A DNA stretch of 64,000 nucleotides from Lachnospiraceae bacterium (GTDB lineage: Bacteria; Bacillota; Clostridia; Lachnospirales; Lachnospiraceae), in NCBI GenBank assembly GCA_009911185.1, contig QXWW01000003.1, positions 1-64,000 of the forward strand, read 5' to 3'. How positions within the stretch are numbered: the stretch's first letter is position 1; each line of letters begins with the position of its first letter. The position numbers and the translations under genes are program-made. The notes beneath the pieces are model-generated. The model searched no databases and had not been told where the DNA came from. It saw nothing but the letters and a program-made list of their open reading frames with translations. Shown here in pieces: positions 36,501 through 44,239 of the stretch.

Positions 36501-36903
36501 GTTTTCAGTATCTGAGATTGAAAAAGGACTGGATTTTCTGGGATTGTCTTCTTTGAATTATGAGTTTGTGGAAGAGCAGATTGCTGAATATAAAGAGCGA
36601 AAAGAACTTAAGATCTGGAGTGACGAGGGTTTTCGGAAGCTGTCCAGAAGAATCACTGATATTTTAGGCTTGCGCGCCCGTGTTGACAATTATATCGTAA
36701 CGGCAGAAGACAATCAAGAACTTACACATAAGCTGGCAGAAACCATTAATCAAATCATTGATTCTCCTTCCGAAGCAGCGACAATGGTGGTAAGTCAATG
36801 TCTGATGAGGGATATGAGTATTCAGCAGGAAGAAAATGAAGTCAGAGAAAAAATTTATTTAAACTGGCTGCAGTCTGTTGTGGAAAGGAATGTGCGGATA
36901 TGA
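33595..36903 (+). CDS. HerA-like ATPase (DUF87/FtsK-HerA superfamily), 1102 residues
   Basis: Hexameric DNA- or polymer-pumping ATPase. The first 260 residues are a soluble domain I do not recognise. Residues about 265-302 are Ser/Thr-rich. A Gly/Ala-rich hydrophobic block is at about 303-345 (ALGVASLVTAPLTGGASI), and a second Ser/Thr/Asp-rich stretch at 350-400. The ATPase core has Walker A GSTGSGKSNT (Lys590), Walker B WHITVLEEAHN (Glu813, Glu814) and a sensor segment in FIIADQSPGLLD. A helical C-terminal region of about 180 residues ends the chain. It overlaps the next gene by 4 bases. Standard HerA proteins are 500-650 residues, so the N-terminal half is an addition. Confidence 0.85.
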   Translation: MSDMVILGGKESRPAMAEKIESMQIQPPQSNVPSYKSLQSGLAEASRLVDDIVLKKYLHKLTELEIIPLDDSLKKISDIRLFRITEMVYQKNEYSTYKFASVFNAVQNLNCGVFIVVDSNEKKTDFYMGVRSLDDKRTTKSLKDTLKNALSGQFPGVKTEDMLDPEAEVFLENIVSRNIASVSCVAKNKDREFKDNETFIQGMEKLALAMQGQEYTAVILARSTPIEQLEETRRAYEMIYTQLSPFANMQMSYGSNTALNISEAFSHGTTSGSSHSVNTSVQTGTSRSTASSQSRSTTKTDSLGALAKSLGTAALGVASLVTAPLTGGASIAAAGAIMAGQIGINAYNPKSRTDGTSITETDAESRSESHGETDTVSDSRTESRTYTKGVTRSSSDNMQLAVQNKSLLNTLERIDSQLKRIDECESIGMWECAAYFLADSQETAEMAAGTYKALMKGEKSGVEMSAINFWGRQEGDKLAKLRDYITNFVHPVFAYSSATVSVPVTASSLVSSNELAIQMGLPRKSVCGFPVIEHADFGKEVVRYDKKLHKKEFCLGSIFSMGKETETAINLDGDSLTMHTFVTGSTGSGKSNTVYEILNQLRTLYDTPFLVIEPAKGEYKNVFGQFADVKVYGTNPKKTALLRINPFRFPADVHVLEHLDRLVELFNVCWPMYAAMPAILKEAMEKSYAACGWNLETSENSKGNKYPNFADLLEQIEAVINESQYSSDSKGDYSGALLTRVRSLTNGLNGLIFCNDDLEGRELFDRSVIVDLSRIGSTETKSLIMGLLVMKLNEYRMSSGKINSPLWHITVLEEAHNLLKRTSTEQSSEGANLLGKSVELLANSIAEMRTYGEGFIIADQSPGLLDMSVIRNTNTKIILRLPDKSDRELVGFAAGLDEEQIEELSKLKRGVAAVYQNDWVEPVLVQVSKCEVMEKPYQFSGEDDNIDCFHLRSQLINFLIQGRVNEKLEFSVSEIEKGLDFLGLSSLNYEFVEEQIAEYKERKELKIWSDEGFRKLSRRITDILGLRARVDNYIVTAEDNQELTHKLAETINQIIDSPSEAATMVVSQCLMRDMSIQQEENEVREKIYLNWLQSVVERNVRI

Positions 36904-37466
36904 AAGGAAATATGAAAGAGGTAAAGGAGGTATCCCCGACAAGATTTGCTGATTCTGCCTTAGGAAAAAAAGCGAACGATGTTTGGGAATATATAAAAGT
37001 ATTTGCTGATAAGTCCGTGGCTGGACTCGAAGATCATGTCAGGAACTGTCCGCTTGAAAATGGGGAATGGTCTGGGGAACGCGGCAATTCAAAGTGGAAG
37101 CCGGATAAACAGTATATTCCGCAGAAGATGAATCCGGAGGCAAAAAATTGGGATAGAATATTAAAACAATATGGGATAGACGGAATAAATTTCCGGGATG
37201 GCGAACCAGATTTCAGACCTATCAGTAAGGGAGATGTTAAAATTAAGGAATTTTCTTCTGACAGAACGGATAATTTTGACCGGGCGGATATGGAACTGGC
37301 AAGAAGACATGGCTGTTCTCCTGAAAAGGTGAAAGAATGGAGAAAGAATAATAAATATACCTGGCATGAGTGTAAAGATCAGAAGACCATGCAGAAGGTT
37401 CCCAGTATCGTACATAATAATGTATCTCACAGAGGGGGAATATCCGAAGCAAAGAAAGGAGCATAG
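36900..37466 (+). CDS. HNH/ENDO VII-type nuclease (polymorphic-toxin-like)
   Basis: A 188-residue protein. The C-terminal 35 residues carry the treble-clef-like nuclease signature TWHECKDQKTMQKVP (Trp155, His156), then His172 and His177 in VHNNVSHRGG. This is the pattern of WHH-type HNH/ENDO VII toxins, which cut nucleic acid, with Glu at the usual third position. Residues about 90-150 (FRDGEPDFRPISKGDVKI) match the segment that usually precedes this domain in toxin tips. No secretion signal is visible. Coupled to the HerA-like gene by an ATGA overlap and followed 3 bases later by a putative immunity gene. Confidence 0.8.
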   Translation: MKGNMKEVKEVSPTRFADSALGKKANDVWEYIKVFADKSVAGLEDHVRNCPLENGEWSGERGNSKWKPDKQYIPQKMNPEAKNWDRILKQYGIDGINFRDGEPDFRPISKGDVKIKEFSSDRTDNFDRADMELARRHGCSPEKVKEWRKNNKYTWHECKDQKTMQKVPSIVHNNVSHRGGISEAKKGA

Positions 37467-37469
37467 AAT

Positions 37470-37844
37470 ATGTTGCATGATATATTTGGAGAAATTACGT
37501 TTGACATTGGCTGGAAGCGAGAGACGGATATTTCGTTGTTTGGAAAAAATTATACGGTAAAATTGAAAATACAGGCGTATTTTGAAGAGGATGGGATTAC
37601 GCAGGAGCAGGAGAAATCGTACCTTGCCTATAGAGAGGATGAGGCAGGGAAATTACATGCGGCAGAAGCGTTGCTGCGCAGTTATTCGGATGCGCCAACG
37701 ACGCGCTTTTGCCCTAAGACATTGCTGTTTGGCAGGGACGGTTCGTGTGCATTGTTGTTTGATGATGTGGAAGAACCTGAGGAAGGAATTGCAGTATGTC
37801 TTCTGCCGGAAGAAAAAGTTGTTTCTCAGGATGAATACTTATAG
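37470..37844 (+). CDS. putative immunity protein for the HNH nuclease
   Basis: A 124-residue acidic protein starting 3 bases after the nuclease stop, with AAAGGAG upstream. The beta-rich sequence (FGEITFDIGWKRETDISLF, then YTVKLKIQAYFEEDG) resembles DUF6985/Imm-type proteins found after toxin domains. The family call is tentative. Net negative charge suits binding to a basic nuclease. Position and size are the main evidence for an immunity role. It ends the operon. Confidence 0.55.
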   Translation: MLHDIFGEITFDIGWKRETDISLFGKNYTVKLKIQAYFEEDGITQEQEKSYLAYREDEAGKLHAAEALLRSYSDAPTTRFCPKTLLFGRDGSCALLFDDVEEPEEGIAVCLLPEEKVVSQDEYL

Positions 37845-37999
37845 AAATTCATTTTTGTGAATATTTTCTTTTATTAGGAAAGATATTGTCACGTGAAAGT
37901 GTTTTCTTTGTAAGAGAAAATTATACACGCGCGCAAGAAGTAATGACTGCTTCGAAATTGTGCATACTTTATTCTGCTTATATTTCCTGCATCTGAAAG

Positions 38000-38047
38000 A
38001 ACCGGATAAGAAAACCATGAGCCTTTGGTTTTCTTATCCGGTTTTTA
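38000..38047 (+). terminator. Rho-independent terminator
   Basis: A 17-base perfect stem, 38000-38016 with 38027-38043 (arm begins AACCGGATAAG), has a 10-base loop and T-run. It lies 155 bases after the putative immunity gene. It can also work on the minus strand, though no gene there needs it. Confidence 0.92.
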
Positions 38048-38066
38048 AGTCCGAATCACTTAAACT

Positions 38067-38112
38067 ATTACTCTGGCCGTAAAATTCGTCGATATTTAAC
38101 CGCCGGAGTAAT
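38067..38112. repeat. inverted repeat of unknown role
   Basis: ATTACTCTGGC at 38067-38077 and GCCGGAGTAAT at 38102-38112 pair in 10 of 11 positions around a 24-base spacer. It has no T-run. It could be a remnant end of a small mobile element, but no direct duplication is visible. Confidence 0.4.
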
Positions 38113-38379
38113 AAGATACAATATAGGCTGATTTACCGAGCTGGGTTCTATATATAGTAGTATACGTTTGCTGAAACTAAATTTTTCAGTGGCCGTGATT
38201 GAGGGGAGTTGAAGAGGGCCCGTCCTTTTGCTTCAAATTTAGTACGCTGAATCTATCCGTATTCCGTGCTTCGGCTTGTCTGAGTGTTTATCTGCCGCGT
38301 TGTCATCCGTCACAGCAGCGCCGTTAAAATCCGCCTTGCAGGGAAACGATATCCTGCGTGATATCTGCTTATGTTTTCG

Positions 38380-38407
38380 TTGAAATTTTTTTACAATCCT
38401 TTATAAT
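38380..38407 (+). promoter_or_regulatory. sigma-A-type promoter for the carboxypeptidase gene
   Basis: TTGAAA at 38380-38385 and TATAAT at 38402-38407 with a 16-base spacer. The expected leader is about 145 bases. Confidence 0.7.
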
Positions 38408-38558
38408 ATTGTATGAGAATTTATATGTATTTACATAAGAGGGGGTATTGTTCTGCAGTCGTACTCTGCGCAATCAATTGTGCAATTCTCTTATGGTCAG
38501 GAGATTAGGTAGCAGATGTTTGCGCTGAATAAATTATATTGTAATATGGGAGGGAAAA

Positions 38559-39497
38559 ATGCGGCGTAAATTTTATAAAAGAATCTGGGCGGGAGCATTG
38601 GCGGCGGCATTGCTTCTTTTTTTAGGATGGCAGTTTGCGGAGAAAAGTGACGGTCTGGAAGGAAGGCAACAAAGGCAAAGCGCGGATGTTGAGGAAGTAA
38701 CCTCCGGGCAGAAGCAGGTTGTGGAAAAAAAGATGGATTCCGGGAAAACCACTGCAGGGGATACGCAGAAAAAACGGCAGCAATCTCAGGACAGCCGGCA
38801 GGAGAGCGTAGAGGGGTTTTCTTATATAGAACCGGAAGCGAAGCTAGATCTTGCGAGTATTCAGGTTATGGAAGCAGGAAGCATACTGGACACCTCAAGG
38901 ATAGAAGCAGGAATAACGGACAGCCTGTTTTACAGCGAGGAACTTGGAACAAAACTGCAGCAGAGAATTAACGGGATTTCCTATCAGGAAAATGAACATA
39001 TTCCTTTGGAAGAACTGAGATATCTGAGAGTGCTGCACATAGGCTTTGACGGGCAGACTCATATTGGAGAATTGATAGTTAATGCTTCAATTGCAGAAGA
39101 TATACTGGAAATTATGTCAGAATTATATAAAAATTCTTATCCGATAGAGAAGATGGTGCTGATTGATGAATACGGTGCGGATGATGAGGCGTCCATGAGC
39201 GATAATAATACTTCCGCTTTCAATTACAGGGAAATTGCAGGAACAAGCCGAATATCCCGTCACAGTTTTGGAGTTGCCATAGATATTAATCCCAAATTTA
39301 ATCCTTATGTAAAGAAGCTGGATAGTGGAGAGACGAAAATCAGTCCGGTCAACGGCGCGGATTACGCAGACCGCAGCCGGGAATTTGAACATAAAATAGA
39401 TGAAACGGACCTGTGTTATCAATTGTTTACAGCACATGGATTTTCCTGGGGAGGAAACTGGCAGTCGGTAAAAGACTATCAGCATTTTGAGAAATAG
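38559..39497 (+). CDS. M15-family D-alanyl-D-alanine carboxypeptidase
   Basis: A 312-residue cell-wall enzyme that trims the terminal D-Ala of peptidoglycan peptides (VanY-like). An N-terminal membrane anchor (about 11-27) is followed by a Gln/Lys-rich linker (about 28-85). The catalytic domain has zinc-site motifs SRHSFGVAIDINPKF near residue 228 and WQSVKDYQHFEK at the very end, which supply the His/Asp ligands and the catalytic residue. The gene is monocistronic between its own promoter and the promoter of the next gene. Confidence 0.9.
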   Translation: MRRKFYKRIWAGALAAALLLFLGWQFAEKSDGLEGRQQRQSADVEEVTSGQKQVVEKKMDSGKTTAGDTQKKRQQSQDSRQESVEGFSYIEPEAKLDLASIQVMEAGSILDTSRIEAGITDSLFYSEELGTKLQQRINGISYQENEHIPLEELRYLRVLHIGFDGQTHIGELIVNASIAEDILEIMSELYKNSYPIEKMVLIDEYGADDEASMSDNNTSAFNYREIAGTSRISRHSFGVAIDINPKFNPYVKKLDSGETKISPVNGADYADRSREFEHKIDETDLCYQLFTAHGFSWGGNWQSVKDYQHFEK

Positions 39498-39526
39498 TTG
39501 TGCCAGAGCAAAAAAAGAGGTATAAT
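39498..39526 (+). promoter_or_regulatory. sigma-A-type promoter for the alcohol dehydrogenase gene
   Basis: TTGTGC at 39498-39503 and TATAAT at 39521-39526 with a 17-base spacer, immediately after the carboxypeptidase stop. Confidence 0.6.
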
Positions 39527-39580
39527 ATGGCTTGACTTGGCATGAAGAAGAACTATTTTTTATAGAAAGGAAAACAAACC

Positions 39581-40681
39581 ATGCAGATTTATATGCCGAC
39601 CAATATTTACAGTGAAAGGAATTGCGTACGAAATCATAAAAGAGAACTGGCGTCGCTGGGGAAAAAGGCGCTGCTTGTGACGGGAAAACATTCTTCGCGC
39701 CGGAACGGTTCTCTTGAGGATGTGGAAACGGCTTTACAGGAAGAGAAGGTACCGTTTGTCCTGTTTGACGGTATTGAAGAGAATCCCTCCGTTGAAACCG
39801 TAATGCGGGCAGCGGAATTGGGAAGAGAAGAGCAAGTGGATTTTGTTGTCGGAATCGGCGGCGGTTCTCCTATGGACGCGGCCAAAGCCATTGCTTTGAT
39901 GATTGCAAACCCACAGGAGGACGAGCGTATTTTATTTGCCCCCAAGGAGCTGCAGGCGTTGCCGACAGCGGCAGTTCCAACCACGGCAGGAACGGGGTCC
40001 GAAGTCACGCCATATGCTATTTTGACGCTTCATTCGCACAAAACCAAGCAAAGTATCAGTCATAAAATATATCCCAGGCTGGCGCTGATTGACAGCCGTT
40101 ACCTGAAGACAGCAGATCAGGAAACTCTGATTAATACGGCGGTAGACGCGCTTTCGCATGTGCTGGAAAGTTATCTGAATACAAATGCCAATTCCTATAA
40201 CCGCATGTATTCAGAGAAAGGCTTGTCTTTGTTTGCAGAACTCAGAGAAGAGTTAATGATGTGCAGACGGCAGAATGGGAATCCGGCGGCAGTCCTTTCC
40301 GACCAGGCGTTTGAGCGGCTGATGCAGTTTGCAGTTACGGCGGGCATGGCAATTACCCATACGGGAACTTCTATTCCCCATGGACTCAGTTATCCGCTTA
40401 CTTATGAAATGCAGGTGCCTCATGGCAAGGCGGCAGGGATTTTTCTTCCGGGGTTTTTAGCGTCTTATCAGAGGAAAGAAGAGGTGCTGTCTGTGCTTAA
40501 GCGGATGGGATTTGCATCTCTTGAGGCATTTACAGCCTATTTGGATGAATTATTGGGCAAAGTAGAAATTCCGGAAGGATTGTGGATCGAAGATGTAAAA
40601 GCCGTCTTGTCAAATCAGGCAAAGCTGAAGAATTATCCTTTCGAAATAGGACGGGAAGCCCTGTATGCCTTTCGCAGATAG
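39581..40681 (+). CDS. iron-containing alcohol dehydrogenase
   Basis: NAD(P)-dependent group III dehydrogenase, 366 residues. The nucleotide-binding loop is GIGGGSPMDAAKAIA near residue 92. TTAGTGSEVTPYAI lies near 135. The metal ligands are in DALSHVLESYLN (Asp, His) and the His residues of HGLSYPLTYEMQVPHGKAA. The substrate, a short-chain alcohol or aldehyde, cannot be told. It overlaps the open frame upstream of queH but not the preferred queH start. Confidence 0.92.
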   Translation: MQIYMPTNIYSERNCVRNHKRELASLGKKALLVTGKHSSRRNGSLEDVETALQEEKVPFVLFDGIEENPSVETVMRAAELGREEQVDFVVGIGGGSPMDAAKAIALMIANPQEDERILFAPKELQALPTAAVPTTAGTGSEVTPYAILTLHSHKTKQSISHKIYPRLALIDSRYLKTADQETLINTAVDALSHVLESYLNTNANSYNRMYSEKGLSLFAELREELMMCRRQNGNPAAVLSDQAFERLMQFAVTAGMAITHTGTSIPHGLSYPLTYEMQVPHGKAAGIFLPGFLASYQRKEEVLSVLKRMGFASLEAFTAYLDELLGKVEIPEGLWIEDVKAVLSNQAKLKNYPFEIGREALYAFRR

Positions 40682-40688
40682 GGGCGGC

Positions 40689-41375
40689 ATGATGAAGAGA
40701 AATTATCAAAAAGAATTGGAACAACTCATGCAAAATCATCAGAAGCAAGGCCAGATCCCCAGGCTGTTGCTGCATAGCTGCTGCGCTCCCTGCAGCAGCT
40801 ATGTTTTAGAATATCTGTCCGCGTATTTTCAAATTACCGTACTTTACTATAATCCTAATATTTATCCAGTATGGGAATATGAAAAACGGGTGGAAGAACA
40901 ACGGCAGTTTATTTGCCGGTTTTCGCAGAAGATTGTTACAGAACAGGGAGGAAACAGAGCGTTTTATCCGATTGATTTTGTGGAAGGCCGTTTTGACAGC
41001 GAGCGGTTTTATCAGACGGTGAAGGGGCTGGAGGATATGCCGGAGGGAGGGGAACGGTGTTTTCGCTGTTATGAACTGCGGCTGCGGGAGGCAGCGGAAT
41101 ATGCGAAGAAGCTTTCCCTGGATTATTTTACCACGACGCTGTCGATCAGCCCTTTGAAAAATGCGGAAAAACTGAATGAAATCGGGGAAACACTGGCGGA
41201 GGAATATGGGATACCATATTTATGTTCGGATTTTAAGAAAAAAAATGGTTACAAGCGTTCCGTAGAACTTTCCAGAGCATACGGCATGTACCGTCAGGAT
41301 TATTGCGGCTGTTTGTTTTCAAAGCAGGAGAGGGAACGCCAAAAGGAACAGAGGAATGTACAAGACTTACGGTGA
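40689..41375 (+). CDS. queH: epoxyqueuosine reductase QueH
   Basis: Last step of queuosine biosynthesis: reduces epoxyqueuosine to queuosine in tRNA. The QueH form has four cluster Cys residues in HSCCAPCSSY near residue 23 and in CFRCYELR near 117, and a later CGC motif near 207 (YRQDYCGCLFS). It is about 228 residues from the ATG at 40689, preceded by AGGGGCGG. An ATG one codon later and one at 40665 are alternatives. It lies 7 bases after the dehydrogenase stop and is probably cotranscribed with it. Confidence 0.92.
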   Translation: MMKRNYQKELEQLMQNHQKQGQIPRLLLHSCCAPCSSYVLEYLSAYFQITVLYYNPNIYPVWEYEKRVEEQRQFICRFSQKIVTEQGGNRAFYPIDFVEGRFDSERFYQTVKGLEDMPEGGERCFRCYELRLREAAEYAKKLSLDYFTTTLSISPLKNAEKLNEIGETLAEEYGIPYLCSDFKKKNGYKRSVELSRAYGMYRQDYCGCLFSKQERERQKEQRNVQDLR

Positions 41376-41463
41376 AAGATTTGCTTTCACAGTACGGATG
41401 GCCGTGCTGCCCGTTGAACGTCAGGCAGAGCATGAGGATAATTTATTATGAAGGAGGAAATAT

Positions 41464-42885
41464 ATGGCACAGTTATGGGGCGGACGTTTTACCAAGGAAA
41501 CAGACCAGTTGGTCTATAATTTTAATGCGTCCATATCATTTGATAAAAAATTTTACCGTGAGGACATGGAAGGCAGTATCGCGCATGTGAAAATGCTGGG
41601 AGAGCAGGGGATTTTGACAAAGCAGGAAACAGACGAGTTAGTGACGGCGGTAAAAGAAATATTAAACGAAGTGGAAGCGGGAGATTTGGAAATATCCCAT
41701 GAATATGAGGATATTCACAGCTTTGTGGAGGCGGTCTTGATTGAACGTCTGGGAGATACCGGCAAAAAATTACATACTGGCAGAAGCCGCAATGATCAAG
41801 TGGCGCTGGATATGCGCCTGTATGTGAGGCGGGAAATTATGGCCACGGATGAATTGCTGGAAGAAATATTAAATACCATCTTAACAATTATGGAGAACCA
41901 TACGGATACCTTTATGCCGGGGTTTACGCATTTGCAGAAAGCGCAGCCAGTTACGCTGGCGCATCATATGGGGGCGTATTTTGAAATGTTTAAACGCGAC
42001 CGTCTGCGGATGCAGGACATTTACCGGAGGATGAATTATTGTCCGCTTGGTTCCGGGGCGCTGGCAGGTACTACCTATAATCTCGACAGACATTACACGG
42101 CCAGCCTGCTGGGTTTTGACGGACCTACCCTGAATAGTATGGACGGAGTGTCCGACCGGGATTATCTCATTGAATATCTGTCAGCTCTGGCAACCATTAT
42201 GATGCATTTAAGCAGGTTCTCAGAAGAAGTTATTATCTGGAACAGCAATGAATATCAATTTGTAGAACTGGACGACGCATACAGTACCGGAAGCAGCATC
42301 ATGCCTCAAAAGAAGAATCCCGATATAGCAGAGCTTGTCCGGGGAAAAACCGGTCGTGTTTATGGAGCGCTGATGTCGCTGCTTACCACTATGAAAGGGA
42401 TTCCTCTGGCTTATAATAAGGATATGCAGGAGGACAAAGAACTGGTATTTGACGCAATAGACACGGTAAAAGGCTGTCTGGCATTATTTACCGGAATGCT
42501 CTCCACGATGAAATTTCAGAAAGATAAAATGGAAACAAGCGCGAAAAACGGCTTCACCAACGCCACGGATGCGGCTGATTATCTGGTCAATCACGGAGTT
42601 CCGTTTCGGGATGCGCATGGAATTGTGGGACAGATTGTCCTGTATTGTATTGAGAAACATATTTCCATTGACGATATGCCTTTCGAGGAATTAAAAAAGA
42701 TTAGCCCGGTGTTTGAGGAGGATATATTTGAAGCGGTTTCCATGGAAACCTGTGTAAAAAAACGCCTCACCATCGGCGCTCCGGGGCAGGAAGCAATGAA
42801 AAAGGTCATTGCCCTGGAAAAAGAATACCTGTCACAGGACTGGAAAAAAGGGCTTCCAGATTGGGAGAAGGAATTGTTGAAATAG
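41464..42885 (+). CDS. argH: argininosuccinate lyase
   Basis: Final step of arginine synthesis: splits argininosuccinate into arginine and fumarate. The 473 residues are normal length. The fumarase/lyase superfamily signature GSSIMPQKKNPDIAEL is near residue 278, the N-terminal MAQLWGGRFTKETDQ is characteristic, and LHTGRSRNDQVALDMRL near 104 is intact. The start is set by AAGGAGG. argG is not nearby, so the gene appears isolated from other arginine genes. Confidence 0.97.
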   Translation: MAQLWGGRFTKETDQLVYNFNASISFDKKFYREDMEGSIAHVKMLGEQGILTKQETDELVTAVKEILNEVEAGDLEISHEYEDIHSFVEAVLIERLGDTGKKLHTGRSRNDQVALDMRLYVRREIMATDELLEEILNTILTIMENHTDTFMPGFTHLQKAQPVTLAHHMGAYFEMFKRDRLRMQDIYRRMNYCPLGSGALAGTTYNLDRHYTASLLGFDGPTLNSMDGVSDRDYLIEYLSALATIMMHLSRFSEEVIIWNSNEYQFVELDDAYSTGSSIMPQKKNPDIAELVRGKTGRVYGALMSLLTTMKGIPLAYNKDMQEDKELVFDAIDTVKGCLALFTGMLSTMKFQKDKMETSAKNGFTNATDAADYLVNHGVPFRDAHGIVGQIVLYCIEKHISIDDMPFEELKKISPVFEEDIFEAVSMETCVKKRLTIGAPGQEAMKKVIALEKEYLSQDWKKGLPDWEKELLK

Positions 42886-42935
42886 CATCTTTATACACCT
42901 TACACAGATTTTAAGTAGATGTTCTGTCAATTTTG

Positions 42936-42941
42936 TATAAT
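42936..42941 (+). promoter_or_regulatory. -10 element upstream of asd
   Basis: TATAAT at 42936-42941 gives a leader of about 130 bases before asd. No good -35 hexamer stands at 16-18 bases. The leader is too short for a lysine riboswitch. Confidence 0.45.
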
Positions 42942-43072
42942 ATTTGGCTTGCATTTTTAACTGGGATATATTAATATATCTAGGAAATACATTTGTTCGC
43001 ACAGAACGGACAAAAGGGAAAGAAGTTTGGAAGTTCCCGGCCTTACAGGCAGGGAGAGCGAGGAGATTAGAA

Positions 43073-44158
43073 ATGAGTCAGAAATTAAGAGCAGGAATAC
43101 TTGGCGGAACAGGAATGGTCGGACAGCGTTTTATTGCGCTGCTGGAGCATCATCCATGGTTTGAGGTGGCTGCAATTGCGGCAAGTCCCCGTTCTGCTGG
43201 TAAGAGATATGAAGAGGCGGTAGGCGGCCGCTGGAAAATGGATACGCCGATGCCTGAGGCAGTGAAGGATCTTGTGGTTATGAATGTAAATGAGGTGGAG
43301 GCAGTTGCTTCTAAGGTTGATTTTGTATTCAGCGCCGTAGATATGTCAAAGGAAGAGATCAAACAGATAGAAGAAGCGTACGCGAAAACAGAAACTCCGG
43401 TAGTTTCCAATAACAGCGCGCACCGCTGGACAAAGGACGTGCCGATGGTAGTGCCGGAAATCAATGCCGATCATATGAAGGTGATTGAATTTCAGAAGAA
43501 GCGTCTGGGAACCGACAGAGGTTTTGTAGCCGTAAAGCCGAACTGTTCTATCCAGTCTTATGCGCCTGTGCTGACGGCATGGATGGAATTTGAGCCATAC
43601 GAGGTGGTCGCAACGACTTATCAGGCAATTTCCGGAGCGGGAAAAACCTTTCAGGACTGGCCGGAAATGCAGGGAAATGTGATTCCGTTTATCGGCGGAG
43701 AGGAAGAAAAATCAGAAAAAGAGCCCTTGCGTATCTGGGGAGAGATCAAAGACGGTGAAATTGTACCGGCGTCGGCGCCGCTGATTACCTGCCAGTGCGT
43801 GCGTGTTCCGGTGCTGAACGGACATACCGCGGCCGTATTTGTGAAATTTAAGAAAAAGCCCACGAAGGAGCAATTGATTCAGAAGCTGACAGAATTTAGC
43901 GGAGCGCCGCAGGAACTGCAGCTTCCCAGCGCGCCGAAGCAGTTCATCCAGTATTTGGAAGAGGATAACCGTCCCCAGGTGTCAGAGGACGTCAATTATG
44001 AGAATGGTATGGGTATCAGCGTAGGGCGTCTGAGGGAAGATACTGTTTATGACTGGAAATTTATTGGACTTTCTCATAATACCGTCCGCGGCGCGGCAGG
44101 AGGAGCAATATTGTGCGCTGAGCTTTTGAAGGCGCAGGGATATATTACAGAAAAATAA
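43073..44158 (+). CDS. asd: aspartate-semialdehyde dehydrogenase
   Basis: Makes aspartate semialdehyde from aspartyl phosphate for lysine, threonine, methionine and diaminopimelate synthesis. 361 residues. The NADP-binding GILGGTGMVGQRF is at the N-terminus, and the catalytic Cys158 lies in KPNCSIQSY. The sequence follows the archaeal/fungal-type branch (VPEINADHMKVIEFQ, HNTVRGAAGGAIL) rather than the E. coli type. ATG at 43073 with an AGGAG site is preferred; the open frame continues upstream to 42944 but that part overlaps the promoter. Confidence 0.94.
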   Translation: MSQKLRAGILGGTGMVGQRFIALLEHHPWFEVAAIAASPRSAGKRYEEAVGGRWKMDTPMPEAVKDLVVMNVNEVEAVASKVDFVFSAVDMSKEEIKQIEEAYAKTETPVVSNNSAHRWTKDVPMVVPEINADHMKVIEFQKKRLGTDRGFVAVKPNCSIQSYAPVLTAWMEFEPYEVVATTYQAISGAGKTFQDWPEMQGNVIPFIGGEEEKSEKEPLRIWGEIKDGEIVPASAPLITCQCVRVPVLNGHTAAVFVKFKKKPTKEQLIQKLTEFSGAPQELQLPSAPKQFIQYLEEDNRPQVSEDVNYENGMGISVGRLREDTVYDWKFIGLSHNTVRGAAGGAILCAELLKAQGYITEK

Positions 44159-44176
44159 AGAGCGATAAATCAATGA

Positions 44177-44203
44177 GGCTGCCTGTAAAAAGGCAGTCTT
44201 TTT
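44177..44203 (+). terminator. Rho-independent terminator after asd
   Basis: GGCTGCC at 44177-44183 pairs with GGCAGTC at 44192-44198 (one G-U pair), followed by five T. Confidence 0.85.
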
Positions 44204-44239
44204 GCCATATGATGGTGTTATAATAGGGCTGAATTAGGT

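Larger units (their letters stand above)
37845..38558. other. intergenic region of 714 bases
   Basis: No convincing gene. It holds a strong terminator (38000-38047), an inverted repeat (38067-38112) and a sigma-A-type promoter (38380-38407) for the carboxypeptidase gene. Between 38250 and 38370 the minus strand reads briefly like protein in two frames broken by stops. This may be an eroded gene fragment but is too short to call. Confidence 0.6.

Noticed and set aside
38250-38370. Minus-strand gene in the gap before the carboxypeptidase
   Set aside because: Two short protein-like runs separated by stops and a frame change; not enough to call a gene or name a family.
42886-43072. Lysine riboswitch in the asd leader
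   Set aside because: The leader after the -10 site is about 130 bases, too short, and lacks the conserved core.
42944-43072. N-terminal extension of asd
   Set aside because: Overlaps the probable promoter, has no ribosome site and no similarity to the family's start; ATG 43073 is better.
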